Below are positions 28,250 to 38,193 of a DNA stretch of 55,512 nucleotides, piece after piece (position 1 is the first letter of the stretch; each line of letters begins with the position of its first letter). The notes under the pieces were generated by a model, which saw only the letters and a list, made by a program, of their open reading frames with translations, did no database searches and was not told the DNA's origin. The stretch covers positions 1 through 55,512 of the forward strand of contig PXTN01000017.1 in assembly GCA_003022565.1 (NCBI GenBank). Direction: 5' to 3'. Position numbers and translations under genes: made by a program. This stretch comes from Bacteroidetes bacterium QS_3_64_15 (GTDB taxonomy: Bacteria; Bacteroidota; Rhodothermia; Rhodothermales; Salinibacteraceae).

Positions 28250-29323
28250 ATGTCGCAGGCGCTGACGATTTCAACATTCACCCTCGAAAACGGCACGACG
28301 CTGCGGGACGTGCCCGTGGCGTACCGGACGTGGGGCACGCTCAACGACGCGGCGGACAACGCCGTCCTCGTGTGCCATGCCCTCACCGGCGGCACGGATG
28401 TCGACGAGTGGTGGAGCGGGCTTCTCGGTCCCGGTCGGGCGCTCGACCCCGCGGAGGACTTCGTGGTGTGCCTGAACGTGCCGGGCTCGCCGTACGGCTC
28501 GGTGTCCCCGGTGACGGCCGATCCGGGCACGGACGAGCGCTACGGTCCCAACTTTCCGGCGTTCACGATCCGCGACACGGTGGCCCTGCACCGTCGCGCG
28601 CTGGAGCGTCTTGGCGTGCGGGAGGTGGCCTGCGCCCTCGGCGGCTCGATGGGCGGGATGCACGTGCTGGAGTGGGCCTTCGAGACGACCACGGACGGAG
28701 CCCCGTTCGTGCAGTCGCTCGTGCCCATCGCCGTGGGCGGGCGCCACACGGCCTGGCAGATTGGCTGGAGCGAGGCGCAGCGGCAGGCCATCTACACCGA
28801 TCCGAAGTGGCGCGGCGGTGAATACCCCCCGGACGACCCGCCCCGGGACGGCCTCGCCACGGCCCGTATGATGGCGATGGTGTCGTACCGGTCCCAGGCG
28901 TCGTTCGAGGGGCGGTTCGGGCGCGACGTAATGCCGGAAAAAGACGGAACGCCCTACGCGGTGGAAAGCTACCTGCGGCATCAGGGCGAGACGCTCGTCG
29001 ACCGCTTCGACGCGAACTGCTACGTGGCCCTCACGCAGGAGATGGACACCCACGACGTGGCCCGGGATCGAGGGAACTACGAGGCGGTGCTCGCCTCTAT
29101 CGGGCAGCCGAGCCTCGTCGTGGGCATCGACTCCGATGTGCTCTACCCGATCCCTGAGCAGCGGGAGCTCGTGGAGCATCTACCCTGCGCCACCCTGGAG
29201 GTGCTGGAGGCCCCGCACGGCCACGATTCGTTTCTCATCGAGCTCGACGCGCTCAACGCCCTCGTCGCGTCCTGGCGGGCCGAGCGAACCGCGACGCAGT
29301 CGTCGGTACGGTGTGAAGCGTGA
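28250..29323 (+). CDS. metX: homoserine O-acetyltransferase
   Basis: 357 residues, alpha/beta-hydrolase fold. The oxyanion region is CHALTGG; the nucleophile is Ser133 in GGSMGGMHVLEW; the acid is in VVGIDSDVLYP and the base His in PHGHDSFL near the end. LNVPGSPYGSVSP and the conserved PDDPPRDGLATARMMAM segment are typical of MetX. It transfers acetyl from acetyl-CoA to homoserine, giving the substrate of MetY. The TGA stop belongs to a heptamer repeat unit (CGTGACT). Confidence 0.94.
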   Translation: MSQALTISTFTLENGTTLRDVPVAYRTWGTLNDAADNAVLVCHALTGGTDVDEWWSGLLGPGRALDPAEDFVVCLNVPGSPYGSVSPVTADPGTDERYGPNFPAFTIRDTVALHRRALERLGVREVACALGGSMGGMHVLEWAFETTTDGAPFVQSLVPIAVGGRHTAWQIGWSEAQRQAIYTDPKWRGGEYPPDDPPRDGLATARMMAMVSYRSQASFEGRFGRDVMPEKDGTPYAVESYLRHQGETLVDRFDANCYVALTQEMDTHDVARDRGNYEAVLASIGQPSLVVGIDSDVLYPIPEQRELVEHLPCATLEVLEAPHGHDSFLIELDALNALVASWRAERTATQSSVRCEA

Positions 29324-29389
29324 CTCGTAAGGACTGTGGCGTAAGGCAGGACCCGTAAATTCATCACGCATCGCGAATCACGAATCACG
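29319..29389. repeat. two converging heptamer arrays between metX and the hybrid kinase
   Basis: From the metX side: CGTGACT, CGTAAGG, ACTGTGG, CGTAAGG, CAGGACC, CGTAAAT. From the other side: CATCACG, CATCGCG, AATCACG, AATCACG, which read CGTGATT in the kinase direction. Each array starts at the stop codon of its own gene: the metX TGA in the first unit, the kinase TGA in the second-to-last. Confidence 0.82.
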
Positions 29390-32300
29390 ATCGGAGCGTG
29401 CCGGCGTGTGGGCTTGGTCCGGGAGCGCCTCGGCGAGGGCCTCGCCTTTGATGGGCTTGCTCAGGAAGTCGTCGGCCCCGGCCTCCCGACAGCGCCGGCG
29501 GTCCTCCTCCGTCACCGCAGCCGTCAGGGCGATGATGTAGGGCTGCTCGTCGGCGGGCCACTCTTCGCGGATGCGGCGCGTAGCCTCGAGCCCGTCCATC
29601 TCCGGCATCTGCACATCCATCAGCACGACATCGAAGGACCGCTCCTGAAGGTCGTCCAGGGCATCGAGTCCAGTGGGAGCAACCTCCACGTCGTGCCCCT
29701 CATTTTCCAGCAACTGAGTGGTCATCTGCTGGTTGACGGTATCGTCTTCGGCCAGCAGAATGCGCAGGGACGCCTGCCCAGGCCGCTCCGTCTCGCCGTT
29801 TTCTTCAGCGACGGGGGACGACGCGCCGAGCACCTCCGCCATCGTCTCATAGAGGTGCGCCTGCTTGACGGGCTTATGGACCTGTGCCTCGCACGTCACG
29901 TCGTCCTCGTTGTGGTGCTGGACCGAGCTGAGTAGGACAATCGGCGCGGGGCTCGTGTCTTGGTACTCGCGCAGACGGTCTCCCAGCGCAGGCCCGTCCG
30001 TGTCGGCCAGTCGGGCATCCAGAAGGAGCAGATCGAAGGCCGGACCGTCGCAGAGGTGGTCGCGCACCTCCGCGGGGGTCGACGCGACGGTTGCCTCCAT
30101 GCCGCCGTGCTCGACCTGCTGACGGAGGAGGGCGCGGGTCGTCGGGTTGCGATGGCCCTCCAGGGCCGAAGGCGCGGCGGGGCCGGACCCGTCCTCGCCC
30201 GCCTCCACCTGGATGGTGAAGTGGAACGTGGCCCCCTCGCCCACCTCGCTCTCGACCCAGATCTCTCCGTCCATCGCCTCGACAATTTGCTTCGAGATGG
30301 AGAGTCCAAGGCCGGTGCCTCCATGCGTACGGGTCGTCGACGAGTCGGCTTGGCGAAACGACTCAAACAGGGTGTCCTGCTGCTGCTCGGGGATGCCGGG
30401 GCCGGTATCGCGGACCTGGAAGTGAAGCTCGTAGGGCTCGCCCGGCTCAGAGGGGGTGGACGCCGCCTCCACGCGCAGCACGACCTCGCCCTCGTCGGTG
30501 AATTTGACCGCATTGGAGAGCAGGTTGAGGAGCACCTGATGCAGCCGCGTCTCGTCGCTTCGGATGACGGCGGGCACGTCCGGGTCGACCCGGTACGTCA
30601 GTTCCACGCCCTTCTCGGCGGTCGCCGTGGCAAGGGGATCCAGGGCCTCCTCGACACTGGACCGCAAATGGATCGGCTGCGTCTCCAATTCGGTCTGGCC
30701 CGCCTCCAGCTTCGAGAAGTCGAGGATGTCGTCGATGATGGAGAGCAGGGTGCCTCCGCTCCGCTGGATGGCGTCCACGAATTCCTGCTGCTCCGGCGTG
30801 AGGTCGGTGTCCTCCAAGAGATCAGCGAACCCGATGACCCCGTTCATCGGAGTGCGGATTTCGTGGCTCATGTTGGCGAGAAACTTGCTTTTGGCCTGCG
30901 CCGCCGCGAGCGCATCTTCGCGGGCCTCTTCCAGCTCTTCGGTCCGTTCAGCGACCTTCTCCTCGAGAAGGCGTTGGCGCTTCTCCAGCGACCACGTGCG
31001 CCAGCGGATGATGCCGACGACGAGGCCGACCCCGCCAAGTGCACAGAGAATGTAGAACCAACTGGTCCGCCAGAAGGGCGGTTCGATCGTAAAGGCGTAG
31101 GTGGCGGCCTGCTCGCTCCAGTTTCCGGTCCCGTCGGCGGCTTTTACCGTAAACGTATACGAACCGGGGGGGAGGTTAGAGTAGGTGGCCCGGCGCTGCG
31201 TTTGAACGGACGACCACTGTGAATCGAGGCCCTCCAGTCGGTACTGGTAGGTAGTCGTTTCCGGCGCCTTGTAGTTGAGGCCGGCGAAGCGGAAGATGAG
31301 GTGGTTCTTGTCATGAGGCAGCTTCAGGCCGGCCGGAAGGTTCTCCCAGGCTGTCTGCCGACGGGCATAGTGGCTCCAATCTGGCGTTCCGGAGAAAAAG
31401 CGGAGCCCCGTTACGTGGACTCGAGGGGGCGTGGTGTCGGGACGGTTTTCATTGGGATGATAGCGCGTGAGTCCATGTCCCGTCCCGAACCACGTGGACC
31501 CATTTTGTGCCTCAGTGACGGCGTGCCGAGCAGCCTCGACCCCGAAGAAGCCATCCTCTTTTCCGTACGACCGGATGGGCATTGTGCCTGTATGCTTGTA
31601 CGTGCGCGTGTCGAGGCGATTGACCCCCTTCTCCGTGCCGGCCCACAGGTGCCCGTGGCGATCGAGCAAAAGCGACACCGTCGTCGAGCCGCTGAGGCCA
31701 TTCTCCGGAGTGAACGCCGCGAGCGAGTCGGCTTCTGGGGAATCGACGTAAACGCCCCGCACGGTACTCATCCAGATGTAGCCGTCGGCGTCGACCTCGA
31801 GACACACGAGCATTCCAACTCGAGACGGATCGAGTGATCGGACGGTCTCGAATGCGTCGTCTTCAAGTCGTGTGACGGTTTCTTTAAAGCCGACCCAGAG
31901 TTGTCCCTGCTCGTCGACTGTGAGGGCACGGACAGCGTTGCTCGGCAGTCCGTCCTCAGTCGTAAACCGCTCGAAGGAAGAGTCATCATAGCGAAAGAGG
32001 CCGTTCCGAAGGGTTGCAAACCAGAGCGTGCCCGCCGGTGTCTCGGCGATGTCGACCGTGAGGCCCACCGGTTCGCCCTCTACACGCGAGTGCGACGTGT
32101 ACGTATCCCCGTCATAGGAGAACAGCTTCGTCCGGGATGCAGCCCAGAGGGTTCCCGTCCGATCGGAGTGGAGTGACAGAAGCTCGCGGTTGAGTCCGTC
32201 CTTCGGTGCGTTTACCTCTGTCAACGAGGTGCCGTCGTAGCGACCGAGTCCATTCCGGGTGGCGATCCAAAGATCCTCATCGGGGCCCTCGGTGACGTCC

Positions 32301-33319
32301 CAGACGAGATCGTGGGGCAGCCCGTCGGCGGTCGTAAAGTGATCGAAGGGCGTGGGGGTGTGCCGGAAAATTCCCTCACCGTCGGTTGCAAGCCAGAGGT
32401 TCCGCTCGTGGTCCCGCAAGAGGGCCCGGATGACGACGCCGTCCAGTTGCTCGGAAAAGCGCTTGAGGGCGCCGGTGGGCCGGTGGTACAGGCCGTCCTG
32501 CGTCGCGACCCGGAGGGGTTCATCCGGCGCATCCTGCACGTCGAGCACCGTGAGCGAGCGAGAGCCGGGAAGACGGTCGAACCGGGTGCCGTCGTAGTGG
32601 AAGAGCCCCCGCCTCGTACCCGCCCACAGTCCTCCGTCGGCGCGGGGCACCAGCGTGCGCACGGCCCCTCTGGGGGCGGTCGTCGTGTCTACGAAGGACA
32701 CGAGACGAGTGCCGTCGTACCGGTGAATTCCGCCCTGCCCTCCGATCCACAGGGTATCCCCCCGCACGGCGAGGCTTCGGGAGGAGGTCTTCTGTAGGCG
32801 GTCGGGGGCGAGGGGCCGAAACGTACTGCCGTCGTAGGAAAAGACGCCGCTCGGAGTCCCAATCCAGAGCCGTCCCCCGGGTCCCTCCGCAAGGGACTGA
32901 ACGTGGTCGTCGCGCAGTCCCTGCTCCTCCGCAAAGGTCGTGATTTCGCGGCCGTCGTAGCGAGCCAGGCCGTTTCGCGTCCCCACCCAGATGGTTCCTG
33001 AGGAGTCCTCGTGGAGCACCGTCGCTACATTGCTGGGCAGCCCGTCTTCCGCGGTGTAGGTCTTGAAGGAGTGGCCGTCGAAGCGGGCGAGGCCGCCCCC
33101 GAGAATAGCGAGCCAGAGGTACCCCCGTTCGCCCTGCAGCACGTCCCAGACCTGTGACTGCGGGAGGCCCTCCTCCAGCGAGTACGCCTCAAGGGCCCGG
33201 CGCTGTGCATTCGAGGAGGACGGTGCACAAAGGCCAACCCCCAGAAGCAGGCACGCCGCGAGGAGAGTGCTTTGGACCGAGACGGAGCCGGGCCGTGTCC
33301 ACGCGAGGAGGAGAGACAT
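29378..33319 (-). CDS. hybrid histidine kinase with two-component-regulator propeller
   Basis: 1313 residues. The signal peptide is followed by about twelve Reg_prop repeats of the form [13 protein letters not shown], which form a periplasmic beta-propeller to about residue 660. Then come a Y_Y_Y domain ([15 protein letters not shown]...[13 protein letters not shown]), a transmembrane helix ([20 protein letters not shown]), a coiled coil, HisKA ([18 protein letters not shown]), HATPase_c and two receivers. The first receiver lacks the acidic N-terminal pair (only LLLDARL is kept); the second is complete ([21 protein letters not shown]). In Bacteroidota such proteins usually sense polysaccharide or envelope signals; no output helix-turn-helix is present. 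Confidence 0.92.
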   Translation of the reverse strand: MSLLLAWTRPGSVSVQSTLLAACLLLGVGLCAPSSSNAQRRALEAYSLEEGLPQSQVWDVLQGERGYLWLAILGGGLARFDGHSFKTYTAEDGLPSNVATVLHEDSSGTIWVGTRNGLARYDGREITTFAEEQGLRDDHVQSLAEGPGGRLWIGTPSGVFSYDGSTFRPLAPDRLQKTSSRSLAVRGDTLWIGGQGGIHRYDGTRLVSFVDTTTAPRGAVRTLVPRADGGLWAGTRRGLFHYDGTRFDRLPGSRSLTVLDVQDAPDEPLRVATQDGLYHRPTGALKRFSEQLDGVVIRALLRDHERNLWLATDGEGIFRHTPTPFDHFTTADGLPHDLVWDVTEGPDEDLWIATRNGLGRYDGTSLTEVNAPKDGLNRELLSLHSDRTGTLWAASRTKLFSYDGDTYTSHSRVEGEPVGLTVDIAETPAGTLWFATLRNGLFRYDDSSFERFTTEDGLPSNAVRALTVDEQGQLWVGFKETVTRLEDDAFETVRSLDPSRVGMLVCLEVDADGYIWMSTVRGVYVDSPEADSLAAFTPENGLSGSTTVSLLLDRHGHLWAGTEKGVNRLDTRTYKHTGTMPIRSYGKEDGFFGVEAARHAVTEAQNGSTWFGTGHGLTRYHPNENRPDTTPPRVHVTGLRFFSGTPDWSHYARRQTAWENLPAGLKLPHDKNHLIFRFAGLNYKAPETTTYQYRLEGLDSQWSSVQTQRRATYSNLPPGSYTFTVKAADGTGNWSEQAATYAFTIEPPFWRTSWFYILCALGGVGLVVGIIRWRTWSLEKRQRLLEEKVAERTEELEEAREDALAAAQAKSKFLANMSHEIRTPMNGVIGFADLLEDTDLTPEQQEFVDAIQRSGGTLLSIIDDILDFSKLEAGQTELETQPIHLRSSVEEALDPLATATAEKGVELTYRVDPDVPAVIRSDETRLHQVLLNLLSNAVKFTDEGEVVLRVEAASTPSEPGEPYELHFQVRDTGPGIPEQQQDTLFESFRQADSSTTRTHGGTGLGLSISKQIVEAMDGEIWVESEVGEGATFHFTIQVEAGEDGSGPAAPSALEGHRNPTTRALLRQQVEHGGMEATVASTPAEVRDHLCDGPAFDLLLLDARLADTDGPALGDRLREYQDTSPAPIVLLSSVQHHNEDDVTCEAQVHKPVKQAHLYETMAEVLGASSPVAEENGETERPGQASLRILLAEDDTVNQQMTTQLLENEGHDVEVAPTGLDALDDLQERSFDVVLMDVQMPEMDGLEATRRIREEWPADEQPYIIALTAAVTEEDRRRCREAGADDFLSKPIKGEALAEALPDQAHTPARSDRDS

Positions 33320-33498
33320 TCAGCAGTCGGGCATCGAACCGCGGAAAATGAGGCAGGAGCTGTGTATTTGTTGCTCCAAATAGCATCAAAAAGTACGCCA
33401 TCAACGGGCGAATTCAGAAAAGACGGCAAGGGTCGCGGACGAAGAAGACAGAACGGAGAAGACAAAAGACACCCCGCCTACTGCGCCGATCGTGGGGA
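33320..33498. other. short spacer upstream of the hybrid kinase
   Basis: Nothing recognisable on either strand apart from an AT-richer patch near 33360-33400 that may contain the kinase promoter. Confidence 0.35.
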
Positions 33499-33960
33499 GC
33501 GAAAGATCGAGGCCTGCTACGTCAAAGCCTCCCGTGATAACTCCGGTCTCATGACGCAGGCGCTCGAAGACCAGGCGACGCTGCCGTTTCAGCACCCCGA
33601 TTTGCTCGCAACGCGCATTTTTGAAGGTCCCCGTTTTTACGGTCCCCCTTCTTCAAGTACCGCCCGATGCCCTCCTCGGGACTCACGTCCGGCGCGTAGC
33701 CCAGACGCTGCCCCAAATGCACTCGCTCGCCTGTCTCAGAACGGATGGCTTCACGGACGGCTTCAGAACGAACGTCCTCGGCCTTGCGCAAGTGGGGCGC
33801 CGGCCGCAAGCCAGGGGCCAACAGACCGGTTCAGATCACCAGCCCCTTCCCCTCGATCACCGTCCCTGCAATGTGGCGAAGCACGTGACGCAGAAAGTCC
33901 ACGACGCCATGCCGATCAGATGTCATGCCGGTCAAACGCCTCTTTCTGCATGATTGGTGC
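33499..33960 (-). mobile_element. IS630-family transposase remnant
   Basis: Pieces in several minus-strand frames match the C-terminal half of an IS630 (Tc1/mariner-like) transposase in the right order: VVDFLRHVLRHIAG, then ERVHLGQRLGYAPDVSPEEG with IGRYLKKG (the lPgYAPdLNPdEgiWryLK block that carries the last catalytic acid, here with the Asn of LNP replaced), then VFERLRHETGVITGGF and DVAGLDL. Frames shift at least twice. From 33960 to 34350 nothing certain remains, although the N-terminal half may be buried there. Confidence 0.6.
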
Positions 33961-34350
33961 CCAAAAACCACAGGACGTCGGCAAGATCGTCTCTCAGCGC
34001 GTTTTCGGGCCGCTTCCAGAAAACACGAGTGCGATTTTGGGGCGATCGGGTCTACGATGCTCCCTGGTTCGCCCTCAGGATTTTCTTTTTTCTGTGCCAT
34101 GCAACATACGGCGCTCAGGCGGGAATGCAAACCCCTGCGCACCTCCACGCGGCGTTCGATGGCTGCCGGAATCATCGAAATCGCGACCGCACGAGGTCCG
34201 ACCGGACCTTCGCAGCCTGTTTTAAACGAACACCGACGTACCAGCCCACATCCACGACGAACAGATCGGGCCTTGTCGGTCTACCAGCCCGAACCACACC
34301 CCCCTCCAGACCGTTGTCCTCGTGCCTTTCACAACCAGTTGCCCCTTCCC

Positions 34351-35049
34351 ATGGCGTCTTCGTCCGCCCCTCCGGTCCCGGCCCTGCAGAATGGCGACCG
34401 CCTCACGCGCGACGAATTCGAGCGGCGCTACGAGGCGATGCCAGGCGACAGAACGGCCGAACTCATCGAAGGCACCGTCTACATGCCCTCACCTGTCCAC
34501 GCCAACAGTCACGGTCGCCCTCATAGTGCAATCATCGGTTGGCTTCTCACGTACGACGTTGCCACGCCCGGGGTGACCTCGTACGACAACACGACCGTCC
34601 GTCTCGATCTCGATAATGAGCCGCAGCCCGACGGCCTGCTCCGCATCGATGAGGACGCCGGAGGGCAGTCCCGCATCAGCGACGACGACTACGTCGACGG
34701 CCCTCCGGAGCTGATTGTGGAGGTCGCCCACAGCTCCGCCGCGTACGACCTGCACGACAAGAAGCGGGCCTACCGCCGCAACGGGGTGCAGGAATACCTC
34801 GTCTGGCAGATCGAAGAGACGCAGGTCGACTGGTTTGTGCTGGAGGGTGGCGAATACCTGTCGCTCTCCCCGGGCGAGGAGGGCCTGGCGCGCAGCCGGG
34901 CCTTTCCGGGGCTCGTCCTGGACGTAGACGCGCTCCTGGAGAAAAGGTACGATTCCGTGCTCACGGTCCTGCAGGAGCAGACCGGAACGGAGGCCCACCA
35001 GGCCTTCATCGAGCAACTCGCCGCCAAAAACGACGGAACACGAAGGTGA
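34351..35049 (+). CDS. Uma2-family (DUF820) PD-(D/E)XK nuclease-like protein
   Basis: 232 residues from the ATG at 34351 (MASSSAPPVP). Family pattern: LTRDEFERRYEAMPGDRTAELIEGTVYMPSP, then the active-site D in PDGLLRIDE, E in PPELIVEVAHSS, and the K/YR segment in DKKRAYRRNGVQEYLVWQ. The fold is that of restriction-type endonucleases; the cellular role of Uma2 proteins is unknown. It stands alone in a gene graveyard at the boundary of the polysaccharide island, and the 142-codon N-terminal extension in the track is spurious. Confidence 0.85.
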   Translation: MASSSAPPVPALQNGDRLTRDEFERRYEAMPGDRTAELIEGTVYMPSPVHANSHGRPHSAIIGWLLTYDVATPGVTSYDNTTVRLDLDNEPQPDGLLRIDEDAGGQSRISDDDYVDGPPELIVEVAHSSAAYDLHDKKRAYRRNGVQEYLVWQIEETQVDWFVLEGGEYLSLSPGEEGLARSRAFPGLVLDVDALLEKRYDSVLTVLQEQTGTEAHQAFIEQLAAKNDGTRR

Positions 35050-35103
35050 AGGGGGGCTGGAGGTTGCGGATCCACGGTACCGAGTGCTCCGAATTCGTTT
35101 TGG

Positions 35104-35570
35104 ATGCCGTGTTCGAACGGCGAAGAGTCCGGCTCGGGAGCCCTTCGGACCCGGGACGCCGCCGACGTGGCCCTGGTGCTCTTAAATCCTCCCATTCTCC
35201 TGCTGGTGATGTGGGCCGCAAAGCGGATGACCGGGCTCTCGTACGCCTATTTGATCTACGACATGTACCCGGGTTTCCCCGTCGCGCTCGACATAATCCC
35301 GGAGGACCGTCCCCTCGTCCGGGGATGGGAACGGGTCATGCAAATGGTGTACCGCGACGCCGACCGCATCGTGATCCTCGGGGACGCGGTGAAGCGACGG
35401 CTGGCGTCCACGATGGGGCGGGATTCCGCGTTTTCCACCAAAAAGGCCGAGAGGATTCCAAACTGGGAGGTTGGACCGTTTATCGCCCCACGCCCACATG
35501 CGAAAACCCGTTCGCCCTGGAGGAGGGGCTCACGGGTTCCTTTGCGCTTCTCTGTTTCGGCAACATCGGC
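35104..35570 (+). pseudogene. glycosyltransferase (GT4) fragment, frameshifted
   Basis: The frame VALVLLNPPILLLVMWAAKR, YLIYDMYPGFPVALDIIPED, VYRDADRIVILGDAVKRRL, AERIPNW is the middle of a GT4 enzyme. It resembles the intact GT4 at 35845 (QLVYDVYPDIAEELGAI). A frameshift near 35480 moves the continuation to another frame (CENPFALEEGLTGSFALLCF, GNIGR), and homology stops near 35570. The N-terminal substrate domain start and the C-terminal nucleotide-sugar domain are missing. Confidence 0.75.
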
Positions 35571-35601
35571 CGCAGCACGTCCAGACCGTCCTCCCCTGCA
35601 T

Positions 35602-35697
35602 CGGGTTTCCGGCTCGCTCATTCAGCGTCACGAGGTTGTGGACGTGCGGAATCTCTTCTTCGCGTTCTTCTAGAATTGCTTTGAATGCCTTCTCGAC
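35602..35697 (-). pseudogene. HEPN-domain fragment
   Basis: One uninterrupted minus-strand frame reads VEKAFKAILEEREEEIPHVH then NLVTLNERAGNP. This is the AEKaLKAll...g..iP.tHdL..Ll..a pattern of HEPN proteins, usually partners of MNT nucleotidyltransferases in toxin-antitoxin pairs. Only about 32 residues survive, without a start codon. Confidence 0.5.
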
Positions 35698-35792
35698 TAG
35701 CCGTGCCCCTTGAGGTGCTGCCAGATGGCCCGGCCGACCATGCCGCGATGACCCGCGACGTAAATTTTGGCGTCGGAAGCTGAAAGATGCAT
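35697..35792 (-). pseudogene. GDP-L-fucose synthase N-terminal fragment
   Basis: An ATG at 35792 opens a 31-codon frame, MHLSASDAKIYVAGHRGMVG then RAIWQHLKGHG and TAG. The string AKIYVAGHRGMVG is the NADP-binding start of GDP-fucose synthase (Fcl). Everything after the first Rossmann helix is gone. It is joined directly to the HEPN fragment and too short for the ORF track. Confidence 0.7.
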
Positions 35793-35844
35793 GCTACGAG
35801 CCTGGTTGACGTGCAGAATGGATCACAAACGTACTGTGACCGGC

Positions 35845-37137
35845 TCAGGGGGAGATCGTCTCGGACTCAAGGTCGACGGGCATCGGTGTGGTGCCCGCCC
35901 CTTCCCCGTAGATGTACCGCTGCAGAACGGAATCGTACCGCTCGGCCGCGTGGGAAAGCGTGTAGCGCTCCTCGAAGGCCTCTCGACCCCGCTGCCCCAT
36001 CTCCCGGAGCCGGTCCCAATCGTCGAGGAGACGGCGGAGGAGCTGAGCCACGTCGTTGCCCGTTGGATCCTCCAGGACGGTCCCGCAGTCGTGCTCTTGG
36101 ATGGTCCGGCCCACCTCGCTCCCAGCATTGACAAATCCAAGCATTGGGGTTCCCGCCGCCATGATGCCGTACGTCTTGCTTGGCACGGACATTCCGGTGA
36201 ATCGGCTCTCCAGACATACTACGGCAACGTCCGCCGCCGAGAGAACTGTGTCGAGGTCTTCCAGCGGCTGGTAGGGCAAAAACACCACGTTCTCCAATCC
36301 CCGCTCGTCAGCCATGCGCTGGAGCGTCTCTTTCTTCGCCCCCTCCCCGTTGAACTGAAACAGCACCGGGGCGTCCTGGAGTCGTTCGGCCGCCTCAATG
36401 AGCGGCTCCAGGTTGTGCGTCGTGCCCATCCGGCCCGAATACTGCACGAGGATCCGGTCCCCCACCTCGTGTTCTTGTCGAAAGGGATTCTCGTCCCGCG
36501 GGACCGGCTCGACGGTTCGTTCGTCGGACCAGTTGGGAATCAGGTGCATCGTGCCCCAGTTCTCGCGGCGCAGCTTGTGTCGAACGAGCTCGGCCATATC
36601 CCGGCCAATGACAATGGTGCTCGCTGCCCGGTTCAGCATCAGGCGCGACGCTTGCTCCCAGACTCGGGCGGGAAGCGCGCCGCTTCTGATTGCCCCCAGC
36701 TCTTCTGCAATGTCGGGGTACACGTCGTACACGAGTTGCACGTACGGCAGGCCGTGCATCGCGGACATGTACCAGCCCGCCAGTCCGGCAAACGGTGGAT
36801 TGGTGGTCACGAGCAGGCCATCGTACTGGTCGCGGTCCCGCACCAGGGCACGGATTGTGGACAGCAGATAGGTCCCGCCCCGCACCCCGCGGAGAAACAT
36901 CCCGTTCCGGTGTGCCCCCCACACCGGGACCCGCTTAATGCGGATGCCTTCGTGCAATAGCTCCGGGGGCACTTTGGCTTCGCCCTCTTCCACCGTGTAC
37001 TCCGGCTGGTCGCAGTAGACGGTGATCTGCCAGCCCTTCTCCTGGAGCCGACGGGCGATCTCTGTCATGTGCATCCCGGTCGACACCATCTCCGGGTAGA
37101 AGTGCTTGCAAACCAGCGCGAGGCGTTTCCGGGACAT
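35845..37137 (-). CDS. glycosyltransferase family 4 (WbuB/WcaI-like)
   Basis: 430 residues. The GT-B N-terminal domain opens with KRLALVCKHFYPEMVSTGMHMTEIA. The C-terminal domain has VQYSGRMGTTHNLEPLIEAA, LFQFNGEGAKK, VVFLPYQPLEDL and the sugar-nucleotide site FTGMSVPSKTYGIMAAGTPMLGF. It adds a sugar to a growing lipid-linked or capsular glycan in the cytoplasm. It is the first intact gene at the left edge of the surface-polysaccharide island. The fragment at 35104 is a relative. Confidence 0.9.
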   Translation of the reverse strand: MSRKRLALVCKHFYPEMVSTGMHMTEIARRLQEKGWQITVYCDQPEYTVEEGEAKVPPELLHEGIRIKRVPVWGAHRNGMFLRGVRGGTYLLSTIRALVRDRDQYDGLLVTTNPPFAGLAGWYMSAMHGLPYVQLVYDVYPDIAEELGAIRSGALPARVWEQASRLMLNRAASTIVIGRDMAELVRHKLRRENWGTMHLIPNWSDERTVEPVPRDENPFRQEHEVGDRILVQYSGRMGTTHNLEPLIEAAERLQDAPVLFQFNGEGAKKETLQRMADERGLENVVFLPYQPLEDLDTVLSAADVAVVCLESRFTGMSVPSKTYGIMAAGTPMLGFVNAGSEVGRTIQEHDCGTVLEDPTGNDVAQLLRRLLDDWDRLREMGQRGREAFEERYTLSHAAERYDSVLQRYIYGEGAGTTPMPVDLESETISP

Positions 37138-37206
37138 ACACGGAACTACTCTACTCTAAATTGATCCAGGAACGGGGTGCGGAGGGGGAGGAGAAGGAGG
37201 GATGTC

Positions 37207-37464
37207 TCATGTCGCCTTCTCGTTGGGGGACCGCATCTCGGCCACAATGTCGTCACACCGGTCCGCCGGCAATTCATCGCCGTAGTAGCGCAGAAAGAAC
37301 TGGACGCGGCGCTCGGGTGGGGTCAGGTCCTCGGGCAGCGACGACCAGACGATCGCTCGAGCCGTCTGGCACATGGAAATGCCCATCTGGAAGCGCTCCT
37401 CATTCGATCGGGCCATGAGAAGGGCCCGATGGAGGTCTTGCATCTGGGGGGTGGTGTCGTTCAT
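37207..37464 (-). CDS. small protein paired with a nucleotidyltransferase
   Basis: 85 residues, no named domain. The pattern RSNEERFQMGISMCQTARAI, then LPEDLTPPERRVQFFLRYYG, resembles small hypothetical proteins often encoded next to AbiEii-like nucleotidyltransferases. Its ATG overlaps the stop of the upstream nucleotidyltransferase gene by four bases (37461-37464), so the two are translationally coupled. A toxin-antitoxin-like pair is possible but not shown. Confidence 0.7.
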   Translation of the reverse strand: MNDTTPQMQDLHRALLMARSNEERFQMGISMCQTARAIVWSSLPEDLTPPERRVQFFLRYYGDELPADRCDDIVAEMRSPNEKAT

Positions 37465-38003
37465 TCCAGCCAGCGGTCCGCAAAGTCATGGAGATCCAGT
37501 TCTTTCAACCAGTGCTCCAGGTAGTCTTCATCGCATCCGGTCGCCATGAGGTTTCGAACGTCGCGTTTCTGAACCTCTGACCGAGAATCCTCCGCCCACG
37601 CAATTTTGGAAATGATCAGGTCCTCTTTGCGCACCACGTACACCTCCGCGGCCCCAAGCTGCACACGCCAGCGCCGGTCAAACTCGACCTCTCGGTACCG
37701 CGTGCGCTTCCGGAGGACGAAGTCGATCTTAAGGACACTCTCTCGGTGGATGAGATTGAACATGGACCGTCGTTGCACGGCGTCCCGAACCGCCTTGCGG
37801 GACACGTGGTAGTCCGACTGAAAACTGGAGGCCAGTCTCGGAACCTCGCTCTGTTCAAGATCAACCACCAAGTCAATGTCTCTCGTCATCCGCGGCTCAG
37901 CGTAGTAGTTCATGGCCATCGAGCCGGTCAGCATGTAGGGGATTCCTACCTCCTCCAGCCGGGCCGTGACATCGTGGAGGACGTTGAGTTCATCCATTCC
38001 CAT
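37461..38003 (-). CDS. nucleotidyltransferase (DUF6036/AbiEii-like)
   Basis: 180 residues. The nucleotidyltransferase signature is YMLTGSMAMNYYAEPRMTRDIDLVV (GS followed by DxD-like DID). Later come VLKIDFVLRKRTRYREVEF with a third acidic residue, and VRKEDLIISKIAWAEDSRSE, typical of this family. Such proteins transfer a nucleotide to RNA or protein in some toxin systems. The overlap with the 85-residue gene indicates a two-gene unit. It is inserted between polysaccharide genes. Confidence 0.82.
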   Translation of the reverse strand: MGMDELNVLHDVTARLEEVGIPYMLTGSMAMNYYAEPRMTRDIDLVVDLEQSEVPRLASSFQSDYHVSRKAVRDAVQRRSMFNLIHRESVLKIDFVLRKRTRYREVEFDRRWRVQLGAAEVYVVRKEDLIISKIAWAEDSRSEVQKRDVRNLMATGCDEDYLEHWLKELDLHDFADRWLE

Positions 38004-38116
38004 GCCGACTCAATACCGCTGAATGAAACGTGGGGCGCGCTCCGCATTTTCGGGGCCGCGCCGAGATCTTGCGGTGGCTCCTCCGAGGCGAGGAGGGGGG
38101 TCGAGTTGACATGCTA

Positions 38117-38193
38117 CCCAACGTTGAACGTGTACCGTTTAACGTGCAACGCGCCACGTCTAACATGCAACGCGCCACGCCCCACGCATCAGT
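38117..38193 (-). repeat. heptamer array overlapping the epimerase stop codon
   Basis: Eleven units in exact 7-base register: CCCAACG, TTGAACG, TGTACCG, TTTAACG, TGCAACG, CGCCACG, TCTAACA, TGCAACG, CGCCACG, CCCCACG, CATCAGT. The last unit contains the TGA stop (TCA on this strand) of the GDP-mannose-epimerase-like gene. TGCAACG-CGCCACG is itself repeated. Confidence 0.85.

Noticed and set aside
33549-34175. NAD-dependent epimerase tail suggested by LGYAPDVSPEEGIGRYL
   Set aside because: The flanking pieces VVDFLRHVLRHIAG and VFERLRHETGVITGGF fit the order of an IS630 transposase, in which YAPDLNPDEGIWRYLK is the standard motif.
33272-34225. 317-codon plus-strand ORF
   Set aside because: No domain, Pro/Arg/Ser-rich, antisense to the IS630 remnant and the start of the hybrid kinase.
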